In this document: positions 1 to 6,651 of the stretch, piece by piece
Position numbering within the stretch: the first letter of the stretch is position 1
How the letters are laid out: each line of letters starts with the position of its first letter
Position numbers and translations under genes: made by a program
IMG/VR virus record: IMGVR_UViG_2199352024_000050
Span: 1 to 27,183 of that record
Source of the DNA: a virus
Reading direction: 5' to 3' (one strand)
DNA length: 27,183 bases
The notes under the pieces: model-generated
Told to the model about the DNA's origin: nothing
What the model saw: only the letters and a program-made list of their open reading frames with translations
The model's database searches: none

Positions 1-14
1 AAAGAGGTTCTATC

Positions 15-569
15 ATGCACGGGGGAATGACCGAGGTGGTTATAACAAGAAAAGGACGCAAGCGCCGTTCTGGCTACCGGACACCCAGCGGAGACCTCGC
101 AAGACAGAAACGACCGGACGACAGGCTCTTAGCCGCCATGCAGCCCCACAGACGCCAACTCCCCGAGAAAGACCGGCTTAGTGAAAAGGCCGTCACCGTT
201 CTTGGCCGGCTGAATCTCTTTGGCCGGATAACCGATGAGCAGGCCGAGGCCGGGAGAAAATATGCGGCAGGCGTCAATGCCTATCGCGCTGTCATCGGCT
301 CAATGGATCCGCTGATGAGTCCGGCCCCAGGTTTTGGCAAAGGCATGTCAGATGAGGAAGCCATCAGACGGAAGGAAGCTTATGACGCAGCTTTCGAATT
401 ATTGTCCCAACTCGGCAACAGACCTATTCGCGCCGTCAACAAAGCAGCGGTTTATGAAAACACAGCCTATGGTGCCATTGATGATCTCAGGCTGGGGTTA
501 AATGCACTGGTCCGGCATTATGGGTTGTTGACGGCCTCTCGCAAATCAGATAATGCGGGAAATAGATGA
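15..569 (+). CDS. Conserved-type phage protein of unknown function
   Basis: A 184-residue soluble protein that I do not recognise with certainty. It starts with ATG behind an AAAGAGG ribosome binding site at positions 1-7; an internal Met at residue 6 is an alternative start. The first 50 residues are basic (RKGRKRRSGYR near residues 12-22) and look disordered. Residues 55-180 are predicted helical, with the stretch RLNLFGRITDEQAEAGRKYA around residues 65-84. That stretch loosely resembles the C-terminal helical domain of alphaproteobacterial regulators (DUF6456-like), but this is only an impression. It has no membrane segment. Its position just upstream of the terminase genes would suit a late regulator or a packaging accessory protein; this is inference. 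The gene ends 31 nt before the inserted IS-derived element. Confidence 0.7.
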   Translation: MHGGMTEVVITRKGRKRRSGYRTPSGDLARQKRPDDRLLAAMQPHRRQLPEKDRLSEKAVTVLGRLNLFGRITDEQAEAGRKYAAGVNAYRAVIGSMDPLMSPAPGFGKGMSDEEAIRRKEAYDAAFELLSQLGNRPIRAVNKAAVYENTAYGAIDDLRLGLNALVRHYGLLTASRKSDNAGNR

Positions 570-579
570 TGAATTTGCG

Positions 580-600
580 CGCCCGCCCGAGAAATCGCGG
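580..600. repeat. Left copy of 21-bp direct repeat flanking the IS-derived element
   Basis: The 21 bases at 580-600 are identical to those at 2262-2282. They contain most of an intrinsic terminator (CCCGCC arm, CGA, GAAA loop, TCG). In this copy the 3' arm is interrupted by the left end of the inserted element, which begins at 601. The intact hairpin survives only on the right side. Confidence 0.9.
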
Positions 601-623
601 GGCGATTATGTACTTGACGTACC
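601..623. repeat. Left terminal inverted repeat
   Basis: Starts GGCGATTATGTACTTGACG and is the exact reverse complement of 2232-2254. Identity stops after 23 bp. It contains TTGACG (614-619), a possible inward -35 box, but the region 17-18 bp downstream (GTATTC, 637-642) is a poor -10. Confidence 0.93.
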
Positions 624-998
624 GGAATCGTGAACGGTATTCAGGTAAGGACAGGCCGGCGTTCTGAATTTCAGAAATATGTGTGCGTGTGGCGTACAGG
701 CACTTGCGGCTCAGTCTGCACCGCTTCACAAGTCGTGAATTAGGACATTTTGTCCTAGAATGGCCAACGGCCCACCAGTGCTGAGTGACTGGTGAGCCGC
801 TGGGTAGTGCCCCCGGGCTCCGAACACCGGAGGTTTTGCCAGTGAACGGTGAGGCCGTGCTTCTCACGGCGAATCGGCCTCGCCACCACTGCAAGCCCAA
901 TATGTATCGGGAATCTCAGAGTCCCATCCAGAGCTTTTAATCCGCTTTCCACTGAATCGACTTTAGTGTGACGCATGGGGCGGGGGACCGGAGGCACG
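624..998. other. Passenger-gene leader without a supported coding region
   Basis: No convincing protein is encoded here on either strand. What can be seen is a 7-bp palindrome at 741-757 (separate entry) and a chain of potential hairpins: CACCAGT (773-779) with ACTGGTG (788-794); CTCCG (818-822) with CGGAG (828-832) followed by GTTTT; and competing pairings in which GCCGTG (854-859) pairs with CACGGC (865-870), or GAGGCC (851-856) with GGCCTC (876-881). The two last pairings share bases 854-856, so they exclude each other. A structured leader or small RNA is possible but unproven. Confidence 0.4.
741..757. promoter_or_regulatory. Palindromic operator-like site
   Basis: TAGGACATTTTGTCCTA: perfect 7-bp half-sites (TAGGACA/TGTCCTA) separated by TTT. 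The spacing and symmetry fit a dimeric helix-turn-helix repressor site. I have the impression that closely similar GGACA-N-TGTCC sites precede XRE-type regulator genes in Rhizobiales, but cannot verify this here. It lies about 240 bp upstream of the first passenger gene of the inserted element. Confidence 0.5.
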
Positions 999-1133
999 GT
1001 GGATAAATCGACTCAATCCCGCGACGAGGTTCTTCGGCGGATGCTGAAGACGCCCCCAAAGCCGCATAAGCCGATTGGGAAATCTAAGAGAGCCTCCAAA
1101 GAGCCAAAGCAAGGATCCAAGAAAGCCGGTTAA
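999..1133 (+). CDS. Small basic protein (44 aa), passenger of the IS element
   Basis: GTG start preceded by GGAGG at 990-994, with a short 4-nt spacer. An in-frame ATG at 975 would add eight Gly-rich residues but has no ribosome binding site. The product reads MDKSTQSRDEVLRRMLKTPP at its start, continues with KPHKP, and ends in a Lys/Ser-rich tail. The motif (E/D)xVLRRMLKTPPKPHKP looks like that of short uncharacterised alphaproteobacterial proteins, which supports real coding in spite of the size. Charge and Pro content suggest a disordered nucleic-acid or protein-binding peptide. It lies upstream of the HicB-like gene, separated by a 183-nt AT-richer spacer. Function unknown. Confidence 0.6.
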   Translation: MDKSTQSRDEVLRRMLKTPPKPHKPIGKSKRASKEPKQGSKKAG

Positions 1134-1316
1134 TTACGCTCGCGCCTTCGTGGAAAATTGAGCCCCGCAACTTTGGCGGCGAGGAAATTTTATTTCGCGA
1201 ATTACGGAACTTTAATCATTACAATGGCTTAATAAGGTATGCGTTTCACTTCAATGTGGACAATGGGTCTCCGAATCCCTAAGTTGACATTGTAATTGAC
1301 CAAGGCGCGTACCCCG

Positions 1317-1676
1317 ATGACCAAACTCAACCTGAATCTGTCAGTTTACACGAAGAAACTCGGTGCTGGCCGTTGGCTGGCTGCTACCGGGGTAGCCCCA
1401 TATTTTTGTGTTGAGGGTACAACAAAGGCAGCGGCACTAAATTTGGCCCGTGAGGCTCTACTTTTCTTTGTCGAATCGAACGATTCTTCAGGTAGAAGCG
1501 TTGAGAGTTTAGCTCGGAAGCGCGGCATTGCGTCTCTGGCTAAGAAACACCAGAGGGAACGCGGACCAATCCCGACTTTCGATCGCAACGATAAGGTCAG
1601 TGCGAAGGAGTTGGTGGCTGTTGGTTCGCAAGATCGGCACAACGTAGTCGATGCTAGCGCGATCAACATGGAATGA
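1317..1676 (+). CDS. HicB-like protein, passenger of the IS element
   Basis: 119 residues from ATG 1317; an in-frame TTG at 1296 is an alternative. Residues 5-54 have the layout of the HicB partial RNase-H fold: a strand (LNLSVYTKKLGAGRWLAAT), a strand ending in CVEGTT, then the helix KAAALNLAREALLFFVES. HicB antitoxins show the same order (strand, GDT-like turn, helix EALENAxEAIxxYLE). The region PTFDRNDKVSAKELVAV (residues 86-102) resembles the native C-terminus of such proteins. No HicA toxin gene is present next to it, so it is an orphan. The last 168 nt overlap the antisense end of the broken transposase, and the final residues (about 103-119) are probably read-through into transposase-derived DNA. 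Confidence 0.55.
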   Translation: MTKLNLNLSVYTKKLGAGRWLAATGVAPYFCVEGTTKAAALNLAREALLFFVESNDSSGRSVESLARKRGIASLAKKHQRERGPIPTFDRNDKVSAKELVAVGSQDRHNVVDASAINME

Positions 1677-2189
1677 GCGGGCAGAGCCGCCGCGTTCCAC
1701 GAGGGTAAGCACGACATTCTTGTGTCCGCTGCCCTGATGGACGTTTTTGCCGAGGATGCCTTCGCGGCGACCAATGTAGGTTTCGTCGGCCTCGACAGGA
1801 ACGCCAGAGCCGCCCATCGGGGTGAACTCTGACGGGCGCATGGCCTCGCGGATGCGATGGGCCATAAACCAGGCGGTCTTGTAGGTCACATGAAGCATAC
1901 GCATTAGCTGATGCGAGCTAATGCCCTTCTTGGACGCTGTAAGCAGATGCGTTGCATAGACCCACTGATGCAGCGGGATATGCGAGCGCTCGAATACGGT
2001 CCCGACCGTGACGCTAAAGGGCTTCTGGCAGGGGCGGCATTTATAGACGCCGGGGCGTGTGGACTTGCCCTTCAGCTTGGTCACTTCCTGTGACTGGCAG
2101 CGGGGGCAGGTCGGACCATCGGGCCATAAAAGGGCTTCCAGATGGGCGCGGGCGGCGTTTTCGTCGGTATAGATTTTGGGGAGTGCCAT
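1509..2189 (-). pseudogene. IS1595-family transposase, C-terminally truncated
   Basis: Reads from ATG 2189 (an upstream TTG at 2195 is less likely) behind AGAGGA, giving 226 residues. It has a zinc ribbon with C28-x2-C31 and C51-x2-C54, a helix-turn-helix-like segment (HQLMRMLHVTYKTAWFMAHRIREAM, residues 93-117) and VEADETYIG (132-140) with the first catalytic Asp at 135, all typical of the ISXO2-like domain of IS1595 transposases. The match continues to GHKNVVLTLVERGG and roughly to VPILRTN (residue 190). After that the reading continues into sequence antisense to the HicB-like gene, with no second Asp or final catalytic residue. Family members are usually around 300 residues. I read it as a deletion derivative fused to passenger DNA near 1620-1650, and inactive. 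Confidence 0.8.
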
Positions 2190-2212
2190 AGCCAAATTCC
2201 TCTGATTTTTCA

Positions 2213-2241
2213 GTTAAATCAGAGATTGACTGGTACGTCAA
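2213..2241 (-). promoter_or_regulatory. Putative transposase promoter overlapping the right inverted repeat
   Basis: On the minus strand, TTGACG (plus-strand 2236-2241, inside the inverted repeat) is followed after 17 nt by TTTAAC (2213-2218). This is a reasonable sigma-70-type pair located just upstream of the transposase start at 2189. Placing the -35 box in the terminal repeat is common in insertion sequences. Confidence 0.45.
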
Positions 2242-2254
2242 GTACATAATCGCC
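2232..2254. repeat. Right terminal inverted repeat
   Basis: Exact reverse complement of 601-623 over 23 bp. It defines the right end of the inserted element. The next 7 bp (TAATAGA) separate it from the right copy of the flanking 21-bp direct repeat. Confidence 0.93.
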
Positions 2255-2261
2255 TAATAGA

Positions 2262-2282
2262 CGCCCGCCCGAGAAATCGCGG
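2262..2282. repeat. Right copy of 21-bp flanking direct repeat
   Basis: Identical to 580-600. In this copy the sequence continues into the complete 3' arm and T-tract of a terminator. Confidence 0.9.
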
Positions 2283-2290
2283 CGGGTTTT
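2264..2290 (+). terminator. Intrinsic terminator
   Basis: CCCGCC-CGA, loop GAAA, then TCG-C-GGCGGG followed by TTTT: a nine-pair stem with one bulged C. It was probably the terminator of the gene at 15-569 before the IS-derived element arrived, because most of it is repeated directly in front of the left inverted repeat. Confidence 0.8.
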
Positions 2291-2361
2291 CCTTTGGCGG
2301 GCACCTCTTCAACATCACCCCAAGGCATATCGCCACTAGAGGTTGACCCGCCAATCCAATT

Positions 2362-2397
2362 AAAGGAGCAGAGCCTCAAACGCTCTGGGCCGAAGCA
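2362..2397 (+). promoter_or_regulatory. Remote Shine-Dalgarno plus hairpin before the small-terminase start
   Basis: A strong AAAGGAG (2362-2368) lies 29 nt before ATG 2398, too far for normal use, and no in-frame start lies closer to it. Directly after it CAGAGC (2369-2374) can pair perfectly with GCTCTG (2382-2387) around a 7-nt loop. If that stem folds, the effective spacer is the 10 nt 2388-2397, close to the optimum. Hairpin-bridged initiation of this kind has been described for phage T4 gene 38. Here it is inference from geometry. Confidence 0.4.
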
Positions 2398-2634
2398 ATG
2401 GCTAAACGAGGTCGCGCACCAGGCTTTCAAATGTCCGCCGCGCACCGGACTAAAATACAAAACAGTCAAATCCTCAAAGCCTTGCTTGAGCATGTAGAGG
2501 GCAGGCGGGAGATGGCCCCTAGCCAAGTGACGGCAGGGCTTGGACTACTCAAGAAAGTGTTGCCCGATCTTCAGAGCACTGAACACACGGGGCCGGACGG
2601 CGGGCCTTTGAGCATTTCGTGGCTCGACAAATAA
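2398..2634 (+). CDS. Putative terminase small subunit
   Basis: A 78-residue protein directly upstream of, and overlapping by 16 nt, the large terminase gene. The core SAAHRTKIQNSQILKALLEH, followed by VEGRREMAPSQVTAGLGLLKKVLPDL, fits the short DNA-packaging proteins found at this position in many proteobacterial phages: a helical pair that would recognise the packaging site and oligomerise. The N-terminus MAKRGRAPGF is basic and may contact DNA. The assignment rests on gene position and on this recurring motif, not on a catalytic signature. No Shine-Dalgarno lies at normal distance from ATG 2398; see the hairpin entry just upstream. The C-terminus (GPDGGPLSISWLDK) is probably disordered. Confidence 0.7.
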   Translation: MAKRGRAPGFQMSAAHRTKIQNSQILKALLEHVEGRREMAPSQVTAGLGLLKKVLPDLQSTEHTGPDGGPLSISWLDK

Positions 2635-3926
2635 TCCTGCCGTACTCGCCCCGCGAGGTTTTCAAGCCCTATCATAACCGAGAAGAGCGCTGGGCCTGCA
2701 TCGTGGCCCATCGCCGCTGTGGCAAGACCGTTGCCTGCATCAACGACATGATCCGGCGGGCGGTCATGTTGACCCTGCCACACGGGCGGTATGCCTATGT
2801 CGCTCCGTTTCTGTCTCAAGCCAAGGAAGTAGCGTGGGAATATCTAAAGCGGTATGCCCAGCCGATCATTGCGGACAAAAACGAATCCGAGCTTTGGGTT
2901 GAGCTGCTCAACGGCGCCCGCATCCGCATCCATGGCGCAGACAATCCTGATCGTCTGAGGGGCGCTTATCTCGACGGTGTTGTGAAGGACGAATACGCCG
3001 ACATGCGCCCGAGCGTTTGGGGCGAGGTCATTCGCCCGATGCTAGCTGACCGGCAGGGCTGGGCCACCTTCATCGGCACGCCAAAGGGGCGCAACGAGTT
3101 CTTTGAAGTCTGGGACAGGGCGCAGCGGGAAGATAGCTGGTTCTCCATGATGCTGCGGGCATCGGAAACAGCGATCCTTGATCCTGCGGAACTGGCCGAC
3201 GCGGCTCAGGACATGACGCCTGAGCAATACGCTCAGGAATTTGAGTGCAGCTTTGAGGCTGCAATCCTCGGGGCCTATTTTGGCAAGGAACTGGCTGAGG
3301 CTGATCGTGCAGGGAGAATCACCGATGTCCCGTATGATCAGGCGCTTCCTGTCCTCACGGCTTGGGACTTGGGCATCGGGGACAGCACGTCGATTTGGTT
3401 TTTCCAGGTTGCCGGCTCTGAGATCAGGGTCATCGACTTTTATGAAAATCACGGACAGGGGTTGCCGCATTACGGCGCTGTCCTTTCGTCCAAACCATAC
3501 GCTTATGGTGACGATTTCGTGCCCCACGACGCCAAGGTGCGAGAGCTAGGCACCGGGCGCACGCGGGTTGAAACGCTTGGTAGTATGGGCCGCCGGCCAC
3601 GGCTCGTGCCCGATCACAAGATCATGGACGGCATCAACGCGGCGCGGGTGACACTGCCACGGATATGGTTTGACCGGACGCGCTGTTCTGACGGCATCGA
3701 GGCTTTGCGCCAATACCGTGCCGAGTTCGATGAAAAGACCAAGGCATTCAAGGATACGCCGCGGCACGATTGGACGAGCCACGCGGCTGACGCCTTTCGC
3801 TATCTCTGCATGGCATGGCGCGAACTGACGCCCAAGGTTGTGCCGCCCAAGCGCAAGCCGCTCCCCGGTCAGGTTTTCCTTCCTGGTCCTCCTGTCGAGC
3901 GCAGTGGTATTCGCATCAAGATTTGA
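2619..3926 (+). CDS. terL: Terminase large subunit (packaging ATPase/nuclease)
   Basis: 435 residues from GTG 2619, overlapping the small-subunit gene. This is the motor that pumps DNA into the procapsid and cuts the concatemer. The ATPase half shows Walker A AHRRCGKT (30-37), Walker B LDGVVKDEYADM (118-129) with the Asp-Glu pair at 124-125, and the coupling motif FIGTPKG (151-157). The nuclease half shows the RNase-H-like acidic residues in AWDLGIGDS (D250), VPHDAKVREL (D304) and HDWTSHAADAFRY (D391). No earlier start codon exists in this frame, and family members likewise start just ahead of the (I/L)xLPYxPR segment, so GTG is accepted. A short Pro-rich tail (VVPPKRKPLPGQ) follows the nuclease domain. 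The length is typical and the gene looks intact. Confidence 0.95.
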   Translation: MARQIILPYSPREVFKPYHNREERWACIVAHRRCGKTVACINDMIRRAVMLTLPHGRYAYVAPFLSQAKEVAWEYLKRYAQPIIADKNESELWVELLNGARIRIHGADNPDRLRGAYLDGVVKDEYADMRPSVWGEVIRPMLADRQGWATFIGTPKGRNEFFEVWDRAQREDSWFSMMLRASETAILDPAELADAAQDMTPEQYAQEFECSFEAAILGAYFGKELAEADRAGRITDVPYDQALPVLTAWDLGIGDSTSIWFFQVAGSEIRVIDFYENHGQGLPHYGAVLSSKPYAYGDDFVPHDAKVRELGTGRTRVETLGSMGRRPRLVPDHKIMDGINAARVTLPRIWFDRTRCSDGIEALRQYRAEFDEKTKAFKDTPRHDWTSHAADAFRYLCMAWRELTPKVVPPKRKPLPGQVFLPGPPVERSGIRIKI

Positions 3927-3935
3927 GGTTTCACC

Positions 3936-4112
3936 ATGGCTGTCTGGGAAAAGGCCAAGGTCCGTGGCGTCACGCCCGGATCGCGGGTGGACGTGGACGC
4001 TGCTGGCCTGTCATGGGTGAAATTCCTGGGCGAGGGCAAGCGCCGCAATGACGGCAACGACTATGGCGCGATTGGCTACGGCATCGACCTGATTTACACG
4101 AGCACCGAATAG
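3936..4112 (+). CDS. Small phage protein, unknown function (58 aa)
   Basis: ATG 3936 follows GAGG at 3925-3928, which overlaps the terminase stop codon. The product begins MAVWEKAKVRGVTPGSRVDV and ends GYGIDLIYTSTE. It has no Cys, no membrane segment and no motif I recognise. It is mostly beta-type and compact, and fills the space between terminase and portal with 3 nt left before the portal start. Codon use and the ribosome binding site support it. A role in packaging or head assembly is only suggested by position. Confidence 0.7.
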   Translation: MAVWEKAKVRGVTPGSRVDVDAAGLSWVKFLGEGKRRNDGNDYGAIGYGIDLIYTSTE

Positions 4113-4115
4113 CCC

Positions 4116-6221
4116 ATGCCAGCCAATCAGGATGCCGAGCCGGACGATGTAAAAACCGGCTACAGCACGGCTGCCTATTGGGAAGAGCGGCTCAAGCAAT
4201 ACAAGCAGAAGGTTGAGGAGAAGTGGTCGCAGCAGCGCGACAATCTCGACAAGCTCTATTCGCGTGAGGATAGGGCAGACAGCGCCGACCGTGAATATTC
4301 GATCTTCTGGGCCAATATCGAGGTTCTAAGGCCTGCCTGTTATGCTCGGGTGCCGGTTCCAGTCGTGGTGCCACGCTTCAAGAGCGGCATCGAGCCACAA
4401 CAGGCGCAGATTGCCCGTTCCGCCTCGGAAGCACTGGAACGCTGCCTCGTTACTACGTTCGAGCAGCAGGACATCGACGGCTGCTTACAGGAAGTGCGCG
4501 ACGAGCTGTTGCGCTATAGCCGTGGCACCTCGCGTGTGCGGCTGGCCAAGAAAAAAGACGGCACGCCCTGCGTCGAGTTCGATCATTTCTCGGCGGATGA
4601 TTTTGCCCATGACCCGGCTCGCACATGGCGCGAGGTCAAATGGGTTGGATTTCGCGCCTGGCTGACACGCAAGCAGGGCATTGAACGTTTTGGTGACAAG
4701 TTTGCCGAGGTACCGCTCAAAAAGCGGGACAAAAACTCGGTTATGGACCAGCCTGACGATCAGGCTGCGGTCTGGGAAATCTGGTGCCGTGAAAGTGGCA
4801 TGGTGCATTTCTACGCGGAGGACTACAGCGAGCTTTTAGAAGAGACGGAGCCGTGGCTTGACCTCACCGGCTTCTGGCCCTGTCCGCGTCCGGCCTATGG
4901 AACGACCGTTCCCAAGAAGCTCAAGCCGGTCCCCGATATTCTGCAATACAAGGACCAGATCGAGGAGATCAACGAGTATACCGCGCGCATTGCGGCACTG
5001 AGTGAAAAGCTCAGGCTCAAGGGCTTCTATCCAGCAGGGGCAGGGGAACTATCCGAAGCCATCGAAGCGGCGATGAAGTCGGTCGAGAACCGTGCCGAGT
5101 TGATCCCGATTTCATCCTTTGCCGGGCTGGGTGGACAATCCTTCAAGGACAGCATCGTCTGGCTGCCGGTCAAGGACGTTCTGGAACTGATCAGCGGGCT
5201 TGTCGAGCTTCGCCGCGTTGTCATCGATGACGTTTATCAGATCACCGGCATTTCGGACATTTTGCGTGGGCAGACCGATCCAAACGAAACCAAGGGCGCC
5301 CAGGAGATCAAGGCGTCCTGGGGCTCGATGCGCGTGCGTGGTCGGCAGAACGAGATTGCCCGGTTTGCGCGGGACATGGCGCGGATAGCCGCTGAAATCA
5401 TCGCGGAGAATTTCGACCCGCAGACCATTACTGCCATGGCGCAGATGCAGATTCCGCCGGAGGTCTATGCCTTCCTGCAGAACGACAGGGCGCGCGGCTT
5501 CATCATCGAGATTGAGACGGATTCCACCATCCAGCCGGATGAGGATGCGGAGAAGCAGCGCCGGGTGGAGTTTGTCACCGCGGTTGGCACGCTATTCAAG
5601 GAAGCGGCCCCCATGGTGATGCAGGCCCCACAGTTGGGGCCATTCATGGGCGAGGTGCTGAAATTCGCAGCGCAGGGCTTTAGGGCAGGACGGCCCTTGG
5701 AAGGCGCGATTGATCAGCTTGTCGAACAGATGAAAGCACAGGCGGCTCAGCCGCAGCCACCGAAGCCTGATCCTGAACTGGCGAAGGTAGAAGCGCAGAA
5801 GGCGCACGGCGAACAGCAGCTCAAGCAGGGTGCTGAGCAGCATCAGCAAAAGATGCAGCAGTCACAGCAACAATTCGAGCAGGAAATGGCGTTCAAGCAA
5901 AGCGAGGCGGCGCTGAACCGGGAGGCTCAGCAGCAGTCCGAGCAGCAAAAACTGGAAGCTTCCAGCAAGCCGCAGAACGTTTTGAGCCTGTCTGGTGACG
6001 GGCTTACGGGCGAGTTCCAGAAGATCGCCGCCAACCAGAATGAAGCCTTGGCGAATGTGACCAGCGCCTTGCAAGAGGCCCTTGGGCAGATGGGACAGGG
6101 TCTTAACGCATTGGCACAGGCTATCCACGAACAGAACGCAGTAGCGGCAGCGCCAACTGAATTGGTCCGTGGCAAGGACGGCAAGGCTGTCGGAGCGCGC
6201 AAAATGATAGGACATCACTAA
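4116..6221 (+). CDS. Portal protein
   Basis: 701 residues, close to the P22 portal (about 725). Twelve copies would form the ring at the unique capsid vertex through which DNA enters and leaves. Family features are the N-terminal helical segment YWEERLKQYKQKVEEKWSQQ (21-40), the SIFWANIEVLRPACYARVPVP region (62-82), the wing and stem segment KDQIEEINEYTARIAALSEKLRLKGFY (279-305), and ITGISDILRGQTDPNETKGAQEIKASWGSMR (376-406), a stretch common to podoviral portals. Residues 540-620 are Gln/Glu/Ala-rich and read as a long coiled coil or barrel (QQLKQGAEQHQQKMQQSQQQ), as in portals with an extended C-terminal barrel inside the head. A short basic tail VRGKDGKAVGARKM ends it. ATG 4116 is 4 nt after the previous stop. 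Confidence 0.92.
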   Translation: MPANQDAEPDDVKTGYSTAAYWEERLKQYKQKVEEKWSQQRDNLDKLYSREDRADSADREYSIFWANIEVLRPACYARVPVPVVVPRFKSGIEPQQAQIARSASEALERCLVTTFEQQDIDGCLQEVRDELLRYSRGTSRVRLAKKKDGTPCVEFDHFSADDFAHDPARTWREVKWVGFRAWLTRKQGIERFGDKFAEVPLKKRDKNSVMDQPDDQAAVWEIWCRESGMVHFYAEDYSELLEETEPWLDLTGFWPCPRPAYGTTVPKKLKPVPDILQYKDQIEEINEYTARIAALSEKLRLKGFYPAGAGELSEAIEAAMKSVENRAELIPISSFAGLGGQSFKDSIVWLPVKDVLELISGLVELRRVVIDDVYQITGISDILRGQTDPNETKGAQEIKASWGSMRVRGRQNEIARFARDMARIAAEIIAENFDPQTITAMAQMQIPPEVYAFLQNDRARGFIIEIETDSTIQPDEDAEKQRRVEFVTAVGTLFKEAAPMVMQAPQLGPFMGEVLKFAAQGFRAGRPLEGAIDQLVEQMKAQAAQPQPPKPDPELAKVEAQKAHGEQQLKQGAEQHQQKMQQSQQQFEQEMAFKQSEAALNREAQQQSEQQKLEASSKPQNVLSLSGDGLTGEFQKIAANQNEALANVTSALQEALGQMGQGLNALAQAIHEQNAVAAAPTELVRGKDGKAVGARKMIGHH

Positions 6222-6222
6222 A

Positions 6223-6651
6223 ATGGCTACTTACACCAAATACGAGCCGTTCATTCAGCGGTTTTCCAATAAGGAAATCGACTATTTCGGCACGACCGAT
6301 GTGTGGAAGGCTGCCATTCATACCGACGCGCCAGTTGTGGCCACCGATGATGTACTGGCCGATGTGACGCAGATTGCGGGCAACAACGGATACACCACGG
6401 GCGGGGCTGACATCACGTTCAACTCAACCCGCGCTGGCGGCACTGTCACATCGACCGCCGTTGACGTTGTGTGGACCGCATCGGGTGGCAATCTTGGGTC
6501 TAGCACCACGGGCCGGTACATCTCGGTCTATGACGATACCCACGCCAGCGATGCGATGTCGCATTCGTATGATTATGGTGCGACGTTCACCGTGGCAACG
6601 GGCGAGACGCTGACGCTCGATTTTGGCGCGTCACTGGCGACCCTTGCTTAG
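6223..6651 (+). CDS. Probable virion structural protein
   Basis: 142 residues, starting MATYTKYEPFIQRFSNKEID. It reads like the small beta-rich phage proteins that open with an AYxxYEPF-type segment and continue with ATDDVLADVTQIAGNNGYTTGG (residues 46-67), usually found among virion genes. There is no signal peptide or membrane helix; the composition is Thr/Ser/Gly/Asp-rich, as in head-decoration or tail-associated beta proteins. An AGGA about 9 nt before the ATG could serve as ribosome binding site. It immediately follows the portal gene, and its stop overlaps tail-to-tail with a minus-strand gene. The exact virion role is unknown. Confidence 0.75.
   Translation: MATYTKYEPFIQRFSNKEIDYFGTTDVWKAAIHTDAPVVATDDVLADVTQIAGNNGYTTGGADITFNSTRAGGTVTSTAVDVVWTASGGNLGSSTTGRYISVYDDTHASDAMSHSYDYGATFTVATGETLTLDFGASLATLA

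Larger units (their letters stand above)
601..2254 (-). mobile_element. IS1595-family-like insertion element with passenger genes and truncated transposase
   Basis: The element is bounded by perfect 23-bp inverted repeats (601-623 and 2232-2254) and is about 1.65 kb long. It carries a transposase reading inward from the right end (from 2189 on the minus strand) and two small plus-strand passenger genes (999-1133 and 1317-1676). The transposase has the zinc ribbon and first catalytic Asp of the IS1595/ISXO2 group but lacks the rest of the DDE domain, so it is unlikely to move itself; the intact ends could still be recognised by a related transposase in trans (inference). IS1595 elements usually make an 8-bp target duplication. 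None is visible directly next to the ends; instead a 21-bp repeat flanks the element, abutting it on the left and 7 bp away on the right. Confidence 0.8.

Noticed and set aside
487-997. Two minus-strand open frames of 137 and 80 codons across the left end of the inserted element
   Set aside because: One crosses the inverted repeat and the end of the first gene, both have erratic composition and no ribosome binding site; the region reads better as leader DNA.
1218-1296. 9-bp inverted repeat ATTACAATG / CATTGTAAT in the spacer before the HicB-like gene
   Set aside because: The arms are about 60 nt apart in AT-rich DNA; chance is likely and no promoter or terminator pattern goes with it.
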